Source of the DNA: Candidatus Acidulidesulfobacter diazotrophicus | Lineage (GTDB): Bacteria; SZUA-79; Acidulodesulfobacterales; Acidulodesulfobacteraceae | DNA length: 64,000 bases | Assembly: GCA_004195025.1 (NCBI GenBank) | Contig: SGBB01000010.1 | Coordinates: forward strand, 1 to 64,000 | Direction: 5' to 3' | Part shown: positions 1 through 7,900 of the stretch, piece by piece | Position numbering within the stretch: position 1 is the stretch's first letter | Layout of the letters: every line of letters starts with the position of its first letter | Notes under the pieces: generated by a model | The model's database searches: none | What the model was told of the DNA's origin: nothing | The model's input: the letters and a program-made list of their open reading frames with translations, nothing else | Program-made: the position numbers and the translations under genes

Positions 1-137
1 TTATATAAATACGAAAAACTTTTAAAGTTTGGTCAAATTTTATATTGACAAAACATTAAAACTATGTTCTAATATAACAAAATATTATTTTAACACATCA
101 GGTTGACACAAAATATTGAACACTCCCAATCGGATAG

Positions 138-512
138 CTATTTTAAAAAGTGCAGTGCCACCAAAATGGCAAGAACTGCCATTATTAAAGAAAACCCCAG
201 CATAAGCCTTTTATCTACATCATCAATTTTAGACGAAAGCCTTTTATCTACATCATTAATAGTTGCTTCAAGGCTGTCAATCCGCGCATCAAACTTAATC
301 TCTAAGCCGTCTATTCTTGTTTCAAGGCTATCAATCCGCGCATCAAACTTTGTTTCAAGACTGTTGAACCGTTCGTCAAACTGCGCTTTTTGCCCATTAA
401 ATTTTTCGGTAAAGAGTTTTTCTTGACCGTCGAACCTGCTGTCAAAATATTTTTCAGGGGAAACCGATAAACTCATATTCATATAATCTTCGCTTTTTTT
501 AATTTCTTCCAT
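138..512 (-). CDS. coiled-coil protein with C-terminal membrane anchor
   Basis: A 124-residue protein of unknown function. Residues about 28-100 form a long heptad-like helix built of near repeats (SLETKFDARIDSLETRIDGLE, then KFDARIDSLEA), and the DNA carries the repetition too: a 20-base stretch occurs twice near 277-350. The last ~18 residues (LGFSLIMAVLAILVALHF) are a single membrane helix, so the coiled coil probably projects from the inner membrane. The ATG is preceded by an AAGGAG ribosome site. Similar short coiled-coil/TM proteins are common near toxin-antitoxin and phage remnants, but no specific role can be read here. Confidence 0.7.
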   Translation of the reverse strand: MEEIKKSEDYMNMSLSVSPEKYFDSRFDGQEKLFTEKFNGQKAQFDERFNSLETKFDARIDSLETRIDGLEIKFDARIDSLEATINDVDKRLSSKIDDVDKRLMLGFSLIMAVLAILVALHFLK

Positions 513-667
513 TTATAATCGCTCCTTTTTATTATAACATTCAGATTGATATTTTCAATATGGAAAATATAACCTTAAAAATATAATATCATAACGATTG
601 TTAGGGTATTATGACGTAAATGTTGCAAATAGATTAAATTTATGTTGCTTTGAGGTTAAGAATATGT

Positions 668-709
668 GCAAATGCAGATGGGAGTAAGGGAATAAATAAA
701 TCGGATAGC
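668..709 (-). repeat. dispersed 45-bp repeat, copy A (inverted)
   Basis: The reverse complement reads ATCCGATTTATTTATTCCC, then TTACTCCC, then CTGCATTTGC. It closely matches copies at 1533-1580 and 2603-2650, which are in the opposite orientation. It lies just beyond the 3' end of the first PIN module. Confidence 0.75.
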
Positions 710-725
710 TTTTATTTGATAGCTT

Positions 726-911
726 TTATTTTTTTATCTCTTTATATATTGCGTCTATCTTCTCATTTTTAAACAGTTCTTTGCGTTCACGGGTATAGTT
801 TCCATCGCCTGCTTCATAAATCAAGATGAATTTCGTTGCGCCGGCATAACCTAATTCCTTTACCAGCGCCGTCCAGCCTTTCTTTTTTATTTCCGGCAGC
901 GCATATCCCAT
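726..911 (-). CDS. small protein paired with PIN toxin (putative antitoxin partner)
   Basis: A 61-residue protein (MGYALPEIKKKGWTALVKEL at the N-terminus, then a GDGNYTRERKELF segment). It starts one base after the upstream PIN gene ends, so the two are translated together. From memory, short proteins with this KGW.AL.KELG...F...GDYT.ER pattern recur beside PIN-domain genes; a role as antitoxin is inferred from that pairing only. No DNA-binding motif is obvious. Downstream of the toxin is an unusual position for an antitoxin. Confidence 0.55.
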   Translation of the reverse strand: MGYALPEIKKKGWTALVKELGYAGATKFILIYEAGDGNYTRERKELFKNEKIDAIYKEIKK

Positions 912-912
912 T

Positions 913-1374
913 TTATTTCTCCTTATTAACTAATTCAATTACGCTAACAATATTTACTTTTATTGCATTCTTATTTTTATTATATAACTTTAATATTCCA
1001 TCATCACATGTAACAAAATAATTTATATTACCTTTTTCTGCCAGTGCTATATGCAAAGCGTCAATATCGGTAAAACCCAAATCTTTAAGAATTTTCGCCC
1101 TTTTAATATCTGAATTATCTATTTCTATAAGTTCGCTTGCCAAACCGAAATAGGAAAAAATTCTGTCTTTTCTATCTTCTTCCTGATTTTTATTATTTTC
1201 GTAATTTAAAGCATCTGAAATAACAAGATTATAAAACCCATTTTCTATTCTTTCAAGAATGTAAATAAAAGCGCTTGTTTCAAGGGCTATTCGCTCTTGT
1301 CCTTGATAATCAAAAGGTCTATTGTAAACACATAAATCGAGGTAAAGCGTTAATTTTAGCGACTTATTGCTCAT
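913..1374 (-). CDS. PIN-domain protein (VapC-like toxin)
   Basis: A 153-residue PIN-domain ribonuclease candidate. The first acidic residue lies in LTLYLDLCVYNRPF near the N-terminus, a second acidic position is in the middle, and DIDALHIALAEK followed by FVTCDDGIL is the typical C-terminal PIN signature with clustered Asp residues. Family members cut tRNA or other RNA when freed from an antitoxin. It is followed immediately by the 61-residue partner, and both are flanked by copies A and B of a dispersed repeat. Confidence 0.7.
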   Translation of the reverse strand: MSNKSLKLTLYLDLCVYNRPFDYQGQERIALETSAFIYILERIENGFYNLVISDALNYENNKNQEEDRKDRIFSYFGLASELIEIDNSDIKRAKILKDLGFTDIDALHIALAEKGNINYFVTCDDGILKLYNKNKNAIKVNIVSVIELVNKEK

Positions 1375-1974
1375 GTTGTATTGGCCATAAAAACAATAAC
1401 AATAATGTTAATATTTTTAGCTGCTATTATGAATAATTTATAAATTACTTTTTAATTTTTTAAACTTTATATAGTTTTATATTTATTATACTGCATTTCT
1501 TAATTTATTGAAATAATTTTAATTAATTTAAAGTATCCGATTTATTTATTTTCCTACTCCCGCCTGCATTTGCCTGTTTTTTATTATTATTAAAGGATTA
1601 AGATAATAAAATAGTTTAAGGATAATAAATTAATTCTTTGCTTTTTTGTAAAATCATCCATACAGTTCAATTATAAATGCTAAGCAAACCATTACAAATT
1701 CTGTTAGAATTTTTTTAAATAATTTGGTATAATTATTTATAAGGATCATTTTTAAAAAAAATTTAATGTTTTATTATCAAAGAGCAGCCCTGCCGTATAT
1801 TAACAAAATTAAATATTGATAATTTTTATTGTTAATTACAACGGTTTACGGCAGACTTAAATAGACCTAATTTCAAACATTATTATACATTGTTTTTTAA
1901 TGTGATAATATATAAATTCGTTTATAATAAAAAATATATTTTATTATAGAAATAAAAATTATAAGACTAATTTA
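1375..1974. other. gene-free spacer with nested inverted repeat
   Basis: Six hundred bases with no credible gene. It holds repeat copy B (1533-1580) and a nested inverted repeat: CTGCCGTA at 1790-1797 pairs with TACGGCAG at 1847-1854, and inside it TTAACAA at 1800-1806 pairs with TTGTTAA at 1829-1835. The hairpin lies about 120 bases before the DUF4258 gene and may be a leader structure or a terminator; there is no clear T-tract. Confidence 0.5.
1533..1580 (+). repeat. dispersed 45-bp repeat, copy B
   Basis: Starts GTATCCGATTTATTTATT and continues CCTACTCCCGCCTGCATTTG. It differs at only a few positions from copy C at 2603-2650 and, inverted, from copy A at 668-709. It separates the first two toxin-antitoxin modules. 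Confidence 0.8.
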
Positions 1975-2292
1975 ATGATAGATAACATACGAAATTGCTT
2001 TAAATCAGCAAACATACTTTATACTAAGCATGCAATGGTTGAAATGAGGATGGAAGAGTTTGGCGAAATTAGGGAAATAGAAGTTTTTGAGGCTATATTG
2101 AAAGGTCATATTATAGAGAGTTATACCGAGGATGAACCTTATCCGAGCTGTCTTATAAATGGGAAAACAAATTCAAATAAACCCTTACATATTGTTTGCG
2201 CTTACGACAAAGATGACGATTTAGCTATAGTAATAACAGTTTATCAACCTAACCCTGATAAATGGATAGATTTTGAAAGGAGAAAAAAATGA
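1975..2292 (+). CDS. DUF4258 protein (RelE-like toxin candidate)
   Basis: A 105-residue DUF4258-type protein: YTKHAMVEMRMEEFG early (the HA..RM motif), EVFEAILKGHIIESY in the middle, PYPSCLI, and ITVYQPNPDKWIDFERRKK at the end. DUF4258 proteins are often coded next to YgiT-type zinc-finger proteins and are thought to be RelE-fold toxins. The stop overlaps the start of the next gene as ATGA (2289-2292), as expected of a toxin-antitoxin operon. Confidence 0.8.
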   Translation: MIDNIRNCFKSANILYTKHAMVEMRMEEFGEIREIEVFEAILKGHIIESYTEDEPYPSCLINGKTNSNKPLHIVCAYDKDDDLAIVITVYQPNPDKWIDFERRKK

Positions 2293-2525
2293 GATGCGTT
2301 ATATGTAAAAGTTCAGATATTCAAATGAAGAAAGTGGAAGAAGAAATTGAAATTGGAGACGATATTATATTGATTCCCGTAGAGGTTTTAGTTTGTCTGA
2401 ATTGTGGAGAAAGGTATTATGATCGGAAAACCATGAGGAAAATAGAAGAAACAAGGATCAAGTTGATGAGGCATGATTTAAAGGTTGAAGAAGTTGGTAA
2501 AGTTTTACGTGCGAACGTAGCTTGA
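2289..2525 (+). CDS. YgiT-type zinc-finger protein (MqsA-N-like antitoxin)
   Basis: A 78-residue protein with two CxxC knuckles, CVICKSSD at the N-terminus and VCLNCGERYYD at about residues 36-46, as in YgiT/MqsA N-terminal zinc domains. The C-terminal helix (MRKIEETRIKLMRHDLKVEE) is too short to be the full MqsA helix-turn-helix. Translationally coupled to the DUF4258 gene, so likely its antitoxin. Confidence 0.8.
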   Translation: MRCVICKSSDIQMKKVEEEIEIGDDIILIPVEVLVCLNCGERYYDRKTMRKIEETRIKLMRHDLKVEEVGKVLRANVA

Positions 2526-2602
2526 GAGTGGAATTGCTACATTTTTTTGGGACACAAAGTTAAGATATTTAATTTATTTTTAGATAAAGGTATCAGATAA
2601 AG

Positions 2603-2650
2603 GTATCCGATTTATTTATTCCCTTACTCCCGCCTACATTTACCTGTTTT
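2603..2650 (+). repeat. dispersed 45-bp repeat, copy C
   Basis: Begins GTATCCGATTTATTTATT and continues CCCTTACTCCCGCCTACATT. Same orientation as copy B, and it closes the right side of the DUF4258/YgiT module. Confidence 0.8.
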
Positions 2651-2805
2651 GTTCGCCCGTCCTATTTCTGCGGTTAGTTTTATCTGTAAGTTGCACTATG
2701 CGTGATAGCGGCACAGGTTATTAAAAATAAAGGTTTCTTTATTGCTTTTTAATAAAAGTAATACTAAAATAAATAAGTAGGAATTATAATATTTGGAGGC
2801 ATTAA

Positions 2806-3067
2806 ATGTCTATAAGCACTTTAACAAAGAAAGGTCAGGTTACTATACCGAAAGATATAAGAAATATTATGGGAATTAAAGAGCATGATAGGGTAATATT
2901 TATTAAAAAAGACGGCGATATAATCCTAAAACATGTAAAAGGAGATATTTTTGATAAGGGGTAGCTTAAAAGCGAGAAAAGAACCCGAAGATTTAGAAAA
3001 GATTAGGAGTATCACAAGAAAATCCGTTGCAAAAAAAATTATCGAAGAGTCATTAGATAATGAATAA
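2806..3067 (+). pseudogene. frameshifted AbrB/SpoVT-type antitoxin (VapB-like)
   Basis: The first frame encodes 52 residues starting MSISTLTKKGQVTIPKDIRN, a classic SpoVT-AbrB swapped-hairpin DNA-binding domain, and stops at 2962-2964. The family's C-terminal tail continues in the next frame from 2963 (SLKARKEPEDLEKIRS...AKKIIEESLDNE) to a stop at 3065-3067. Removing one G from the run at 2958-2961 joins the two as FDKGSLKAR. The tail frame overlaps the PIN toxin start by 8 bases, typical of intact vapBC pairs. The extra G is either a real mutation, a slippage site or a sequencing error. The ATG has GGAGG upstream (2795-2799). Confidence 0.8.
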
Positions 3068-3461
3068 AAAGATTTTTGTGGATGCCAATATTTTTCTGAG
3101 ATACCTTATAAACGACAATATTTCTATCTCGGATAAAATAGAGGAAATATTTAAAAAGGCGTCTTCCGGAAAGATTTTATTGATTACCAATTCGCTTGTA
3201 ATCGTAGAAATTATATTTGTTTTAGAGTCATACTACGATAAATATAAAAAAGAAATAGAGGCAGCAATTTTAAAGATTATAAATACTAAAGGGCTTGAGG
3301 TGAAAGATTCCGGTCTAATTTTAGATGCGCTGAATTTTTATTTATATAAAAATATAGATTTCGTGGATGCTTATAATGCGTTCTTTATGAAAGAATATAG
3401 TTTAACCGATATATTAACTCTAGATAAAAAACGTATTTACTTTAAAATGAAATGTCATTAA
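3060..3461 (+). CDS. PIN-domain toxin (VapC-like)
   Basis: A 133-residue PIN protein: KIFVDANIFLRYLIND at the N-terminus gives the first catalytic Asp, VIVEIIFVLE the conserved Glu region, and FVDAYNAFFMKE with DILTLDKK the C-terminal acidic cluster. Its start overlaps the end of the broken AbrB antitoxin reading frame. The toxin is intact although its antitoxin is frameshifted, which would be harmful unless the frameshift is an artefact, is bypassed, or the toxin is inactive. Confidence 0.8.
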   Translation: MNKKIFVDANIFLRYLINDNISISDKIEEIFKKASSGKILLITNSLVIVEIIFVLESYYDKYKKEIEAAILKIINTKGLEVKDSGLILDALNFYLYKNIDFVDAYNAFFMKEYSLTDILTLDKKRIYFKMKCH

Positions 3462-3541
3462 CTATTATAATTTTTTATAATTTTTATAACAAAATAACTT
3501 TCATTATATTTATTTATCCCTTTTTATTGCCTTTAATATTA

Positions 3542-3595
3542 CTTCTTTTAAACATATATATTTATTAAATATAATATATATATGTTTAAAAGAAG
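3542..3595. terminator. 20-bp perfect hairpin between convergent genes
   Basis: CTTCTTTTAAACATATATAT (3542-3561) pairs perfectly with 3576-3595 around a 14-base AT loop. It sits between the PIN gene and the oppositely oriented DsrE-like gene, so it is placed to stop transcription from both sides; the arms carry A/T runs rather than a clean T-tract. Confidence 0.55.
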
Positions 3596-3654
3596 ATAAT
3601 AATATTTAAGTTTGTATCAGTTATACTGGTCGTTATTTTATGCTGTTTGTACAG

Positions 3655-4191
3655 TTATCGCGAGTTGGGATTAAAGATAGGAACATATCCCCGCATCTCA
3701 TACTCTGTCACCGACAAAACGCCTGCAGGTATGATGTGCATAAAAGGATAAACGTCGCCAGGTTTTACGTGAAACATCTCCATTGCATTATGACATACGG
3801 TATAAGTAACTCCTTGTTTGTTTAATGCGCGCAAAAGAGAAGCCCATACATCATATTTCATATTAAATTGATCTGCCGCCAAAACACCTCCGCCGTAAAA
3901 CACAATATGTATTTTGTATCGGTATCCTTTAGGTTTTAGATAGCGAATAATCATAGCGGCGTTCAAAAGAACCTCTTTCAATTGCGGACCGACTGCACCC
4001 ACGGCAAGAAGAATCTTCACGGGCTGATGGTGTTTAAAGAAGCCTCCGAAAGACAATTTTGGATTTTGCGGTATCGCAGGGACATTTGGAAACGGTATTA
4101 CGTTAACATTGTTAGTGCTAGCTTTAACTATAGCTGCATAAAATAACAACGATAGGGCAATTGTCATCATCATCAGCATTTTTTTGACCAT
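3655..4191 (-). CDS. exported DsrE/DsrF-like family protein
   Basis: A 178-residue protein with a signal peptide (MVKKMLMMMTIALSLLFYAAIVKAS). The mature part resembles COG1416 DsrE-like proteins: HIVFYGGGVLAADQF, LLRALNKQGVTYTVCHNAM, and PAGVLSVTEYEMRGYVPI at the C-terminus. The Cys in TVCHNAM is in the position where relatives carry a conserved Cys that can bind sulfane sulfur. Export puts it in the periplasm, so it cannot directly serve the cytosolic sHdr complex coded 34 kb away, but it may handle sulfur outside the cytoplasm. It stands alone, with a 21-bp perfect hairpin upstream. Confidence 0.75.
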   Translation of the reverse strand: MVKKMLMMMTIALSLLFYAAIVKASTNNVNVIPFPNVPAIPQNPKLSFGGFFKHHQPVKILLAVGAVGPQLKEVLLNAAMIIRYLKPKGYRYKIHIVFYGGGVLAADQFNMKYDVWASLLRALNKQGVTYTVCHNAMEMFHVKPGDVYPFMHIIPAGVLSVTEYEMRGYVPIFNPNSR

Positions 4192-4229
4192 TGCTTCATC
4201 CTCCTTAAGTTAAATTAATTTGATAAATC

Positions 4230-4275
4230 ATTTAACATATAAATAATATTAGGAAATATTATTTATATGTTAAAT
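4230..4275. repeat. 21-bp perfect hairpin with AGGA loop
   Basis: Positions 4230-4250 and 4255-4275 are exact reverse complements (arm contains TTAACATATAAATAATATT) around a four-base loop AGGA. It lies 39 bases upstream of the DsrE-like start codon, on the leader or promoter side of that gene. It could form in DNA or in the leader RNA. Confidence 0.7.
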
Positions 4276-4479
4276 TTAAGTTTATAATATAATATCATAT
4301 AATATAATATAATATAAACTTAAAAAAGCAAGAATAAAATAAAATATTTTATCTATATATTCAATATATTCAATGCAGTACAGGATAAACGTTTCTTGTA
4401 GAATACAATAAAAATACTTAATGCCTTCGGATGGTTTATTATTATATATAGTTTTAATTCAGCAATAAAATTTTATATA

Positions 4480-4577
4480 CTGGATGACCGCTTCGCGAGG
4501 ATATAAGCCGAGAGTGAAATATAATCCAGAGTTATTTATTAATATAACTTATAAATAGTTTCTATTGCTGGATTAAG
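4480..4577. repeat. REP-like dispersed repeat, copy 1
   Basis: Contains CTGGATGACCGCTTCGCGAG, then ATAATCCAG, and ends TAGTTTCTATTGCTGGATTA. The same end motif and CTGGAT/ATCCAG borders recur at 20937, 28503, 31148 and 62863. Confidence 0.6.
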
Positions 4578-4756
4578 GTATAATTTTTAATGCAATATTA
4601 ATTAAAAATAAGTATAATAATTTATATTTAGTAAATACAAGCAAGATTAAGCGCTAATATCATTATATATAAATATATAATGTAATATATTATATATAGA
4701 GTAATAAAATTAATATTAGGTAAACGATTCAGTAAACAGAATAAAGATTTAGCGCT

Positions 4757-4850
4757 ATAACTATAATTAAACTATAATTAAATTATAATTAAATTATAAT
4801 TATAACTATAACTATAACTATAATTAAACTATAACTATAGTTATAATACG
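4757..4850. repeat. ACTATAATTA degenerate tandem repeats
   Basis: Head-to-tail variants of ACTATAATTAA, AATTATAATTA and ACTATAACTATA immediately upstream of the tamB-like gene. Low-complexity direct repeats; function unknown, possibly an AT-rich promoter region. Confidence 0.55.
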
Positions 4851-4928
4851 ACTATAATAAAATTATAAACAGGCGATACAATCCTTCACGTAAAGTCATA
4901 TTCATATACAGTAAAATATTAAAATATT

Positions 4929-7900
4929 ATGAAATTATTTTCATTATTTAACAAAAGGCGCAATATAATATTATTATTTTTTCTACTTATAATAATATTT
5001 TCTTTAAGTTCTATATTATTTTTAACTTCGCCATATTTTGACAATATAGTAAAAAATTATACGCAAAATTATTTAACGAAAATTTTACATAAAAAAACTA
5101 CTATAAAAAAATTAAAGATTTCTTTTTTTGCTCCTCAAATCTCAATTACTGATTTAAAATTAAAAGGTTTTGCGTCTATAAAAAATATAAATATATATTT
5201 CGGAAGATTCAATTTTTTTGACAGAAAGATAGTGATAAACAAAATTTATGTTGATAATCCTGCCGTAAAAGTAATTTTAAACAATAATAAAATACTTAAT
5301 TATAAAGGTTTTCAAAAAACCGTAAAAGCTTTTTCCAAAAAATCTTCTTTCTCGTTCATTTCGGCATCTGTTAATAATATAACGGTGCATAACGGCGGTT
5401 TAAAATTTAACGATGTCAGCAAAAAACTTAATTTAACCGTAAAAAAATTCACATTAAATTTTTTCGTTAAAAAAGGCAGCCGCGCTTTTTTTAAAGACGG
5501 TTACGGACAATTTTTAAGCTATAATGCCCCGTATATCCATTTAAAAACAGCAAGGTATAATCAATTATTTTCATCGTCTTCAAAATATATTCATATATTT
5601 GATAATTTTGTTAAAGTAAAAAATCTTTCTTTAAGCGCAAATTTTTTTCAAACTTCTACAAGCGGAATAATTTATTTTAAAAAACATTCAAATTTAAATA
5701 AGTATTTGGAAAAAAATAATAAAAATAGTATAAACAATACATACTTATCATTTATTAATTCTATTCCTATTCATAGTTTATATATTACTTCGGATTTAAA
5801 TATTCTGCATTTATCTAAACTTCCCAAAAATATAAAACCGTTTTTGATTAACGGCGGATTAAATTTAAAAATACATGTGGCAGGAAATTTATATAATAAT
5901 TTAAAGATAAGCAGCAAAATAAAGCTGACAAATTTTGTTTTTTCTGGAGCAGATATTAAAAAAGGACTTATACTTGCAAATTATTCCGTTAATAAAGTAA
6001 AAGAAAACGAAAATAATAAAAATCTAATAAATAAAATAAATAAAAATGAAAATAATGCAAATAGAAATATTTTTCCTCTTGGAGGCGTAATAAAATTTCC
6101 TAAAATTAAACTAACAATGTTTAAAGGCAAATTTTATTCACAAGGGCAAATAAATTTAAGAGATATGCAGGGAAAATTTAATTCTGTATTAAATAAGCTA
6201 TCTATAGGGGATATTATAGATTTTTATGATACTGAAAAGACTCCACAATTTACAGGAAATGCTTACGGAAAAGTAAAAACGTTTATCAAAATAGGAAAAA
6301 ATTTTTATGTTGCAAATTTAGAACATATTATAGTTAAAAAACCTGTTGAATTATTTAAATACAGGTCAAAAGGCGTGAGAAAGATTATTTCTGTTAATTA
6401 TTTAAATAATATTAATATATCCGGAAATACTTTAATTAATAATAATTCGGTTGTGCTAAGCAATATTAGAGGAAATTCAAAAACTGAAAATGTAATTTCT
6501 TCCGGTAAAATATCATATCAAAACAAAGATTTATCTATTTTAATACAGGGAAAATATAAATCTATGCCTAAAGTAAGTTTATTCAGCAAATATAAAAGCC
6601 GCTATTTCAGCCCTGCTTCTTCAGGTAATGTAAAAGTGCATTTTAAAGGAAATTTTAATGCAATTTCTTTTTTTATTACAGGGAACTTAAAATCGCTATA
6701 TATCAATAAATATTTTAAAAACTACGGCGGGAAATGTATAATAAATATCTTGCCTCACGGAGCGGTTTATTTTAAAAAAGTCTTATTAAAAGAAAAACAG
6801 GGCGGAAATAACAATAGCAATATTGTTAATGGTAAAAACGACAGAAATATAACAAATAAAACAGCGGTAAAATTGCCGATTATGAAGAATACGAATACAA
6901 ATACGAATACAAATACGAATATCGGAAATAATAATCTGAATAATCGAGGCATAATCAGTTTTTCTGGTAAAATATTTAAAGCTAATAAAACAAGCATGAT
7001 AAAAGGTAATTTTAATGCTTTAAATATTCATTTTTACACTAAGAATATTGCAGGTATGCTGAACGCAAAAGGAAGGATAGGCGGATATTTTTCAAATCCT
7101 AATATTTATATTGCTTTATTTTCTAAAAAAGTAAATATTTATGGACAATATTTATATAATATAAATTCAAACTTAATAATAAATAAACGAAATTTAAAAA
7201 TTAAAACATTATCTGCAGTATATAAAAATTTTACACAAAAAGGACATCTTATTGCGCCTTATATTAAACCTTCTACTACATCTATAAATAATCTTAATAA
7301 TCTAAATGTAAATCAGCAGGCAGGTCAGCCTTCTAGTACATCCGACGTTAAACCTTCTAAGCCGTCTGTTGTTTCATCTATTATTCACGGTTCTGGTATT
7401 ATTAACTTTAAGGTTTCAAAAACAAAAAATTATAATTATGACGCAAATATTTATGCAAACAATATAAAACTTTCAAGTCTAAATTTAATTAAAAATAAAA
7501 ATATTAACATTAGCGGCATACTAAATTTTAATCTCCATATAGGCGGTTTTTTCAAATTGCCGACGGTTAGCGGCAATATAAACGCAGAAAAAATATATTT
7601 AAATAATTATTATTTAAATACCGTCGGCGCAAAGCTTTTATCTTCAAATAAAAAAATAAAAATAAATATAAACGCTTTAAACGGAAAAATAGATACGATT
7701 GCTTCTATAGGGTTAAAAAAAGGATATCCGTTCAAGTTCTTGTCTAAAATAAAAGATGCGAGTATAAATTATAAAAAAACATTGGCTGCCTTAAATGGCA
7801 GTATTTACGGCAGCGGGAAATTAGATTCGCTTAAAAATTCCGATGTTTTTAGTAAATTTGATTATGCGTATATAAAACACGGTTCAATGTTTTTAAAAAA

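Larger units (their letters stand above)
4192..4928. other. long AT-rich spacer with repeats, no gene
   Basis: No credible gene in about 740 bases. It contains a 21-bp hairpin (4230-4275), a second inverted repeat TTAAGTTTAT...ATAAACTTAA (about 4275-4325), a REP-like element (4480-4577) and a run of ACTATAATTA-type direct repeats (about 4757-4850) just before the tamB-like gene. Confidence 0.6.

Noticed and set aside
45-75. TTGACA...TAATAT promoter-like pair at the left edge
   Set aside because: The 19-base spacer is poor and nothing on the + strand follows it that looks like a gene.
103-426. 107-codon open frame on the + strand opposite the coiled-coil gene
   Set aside because: Its Ser-rich repeats mirror the heptad coding on the minus strand, and the minus-strand gene has a proper ribosome site and a membrane anchor.
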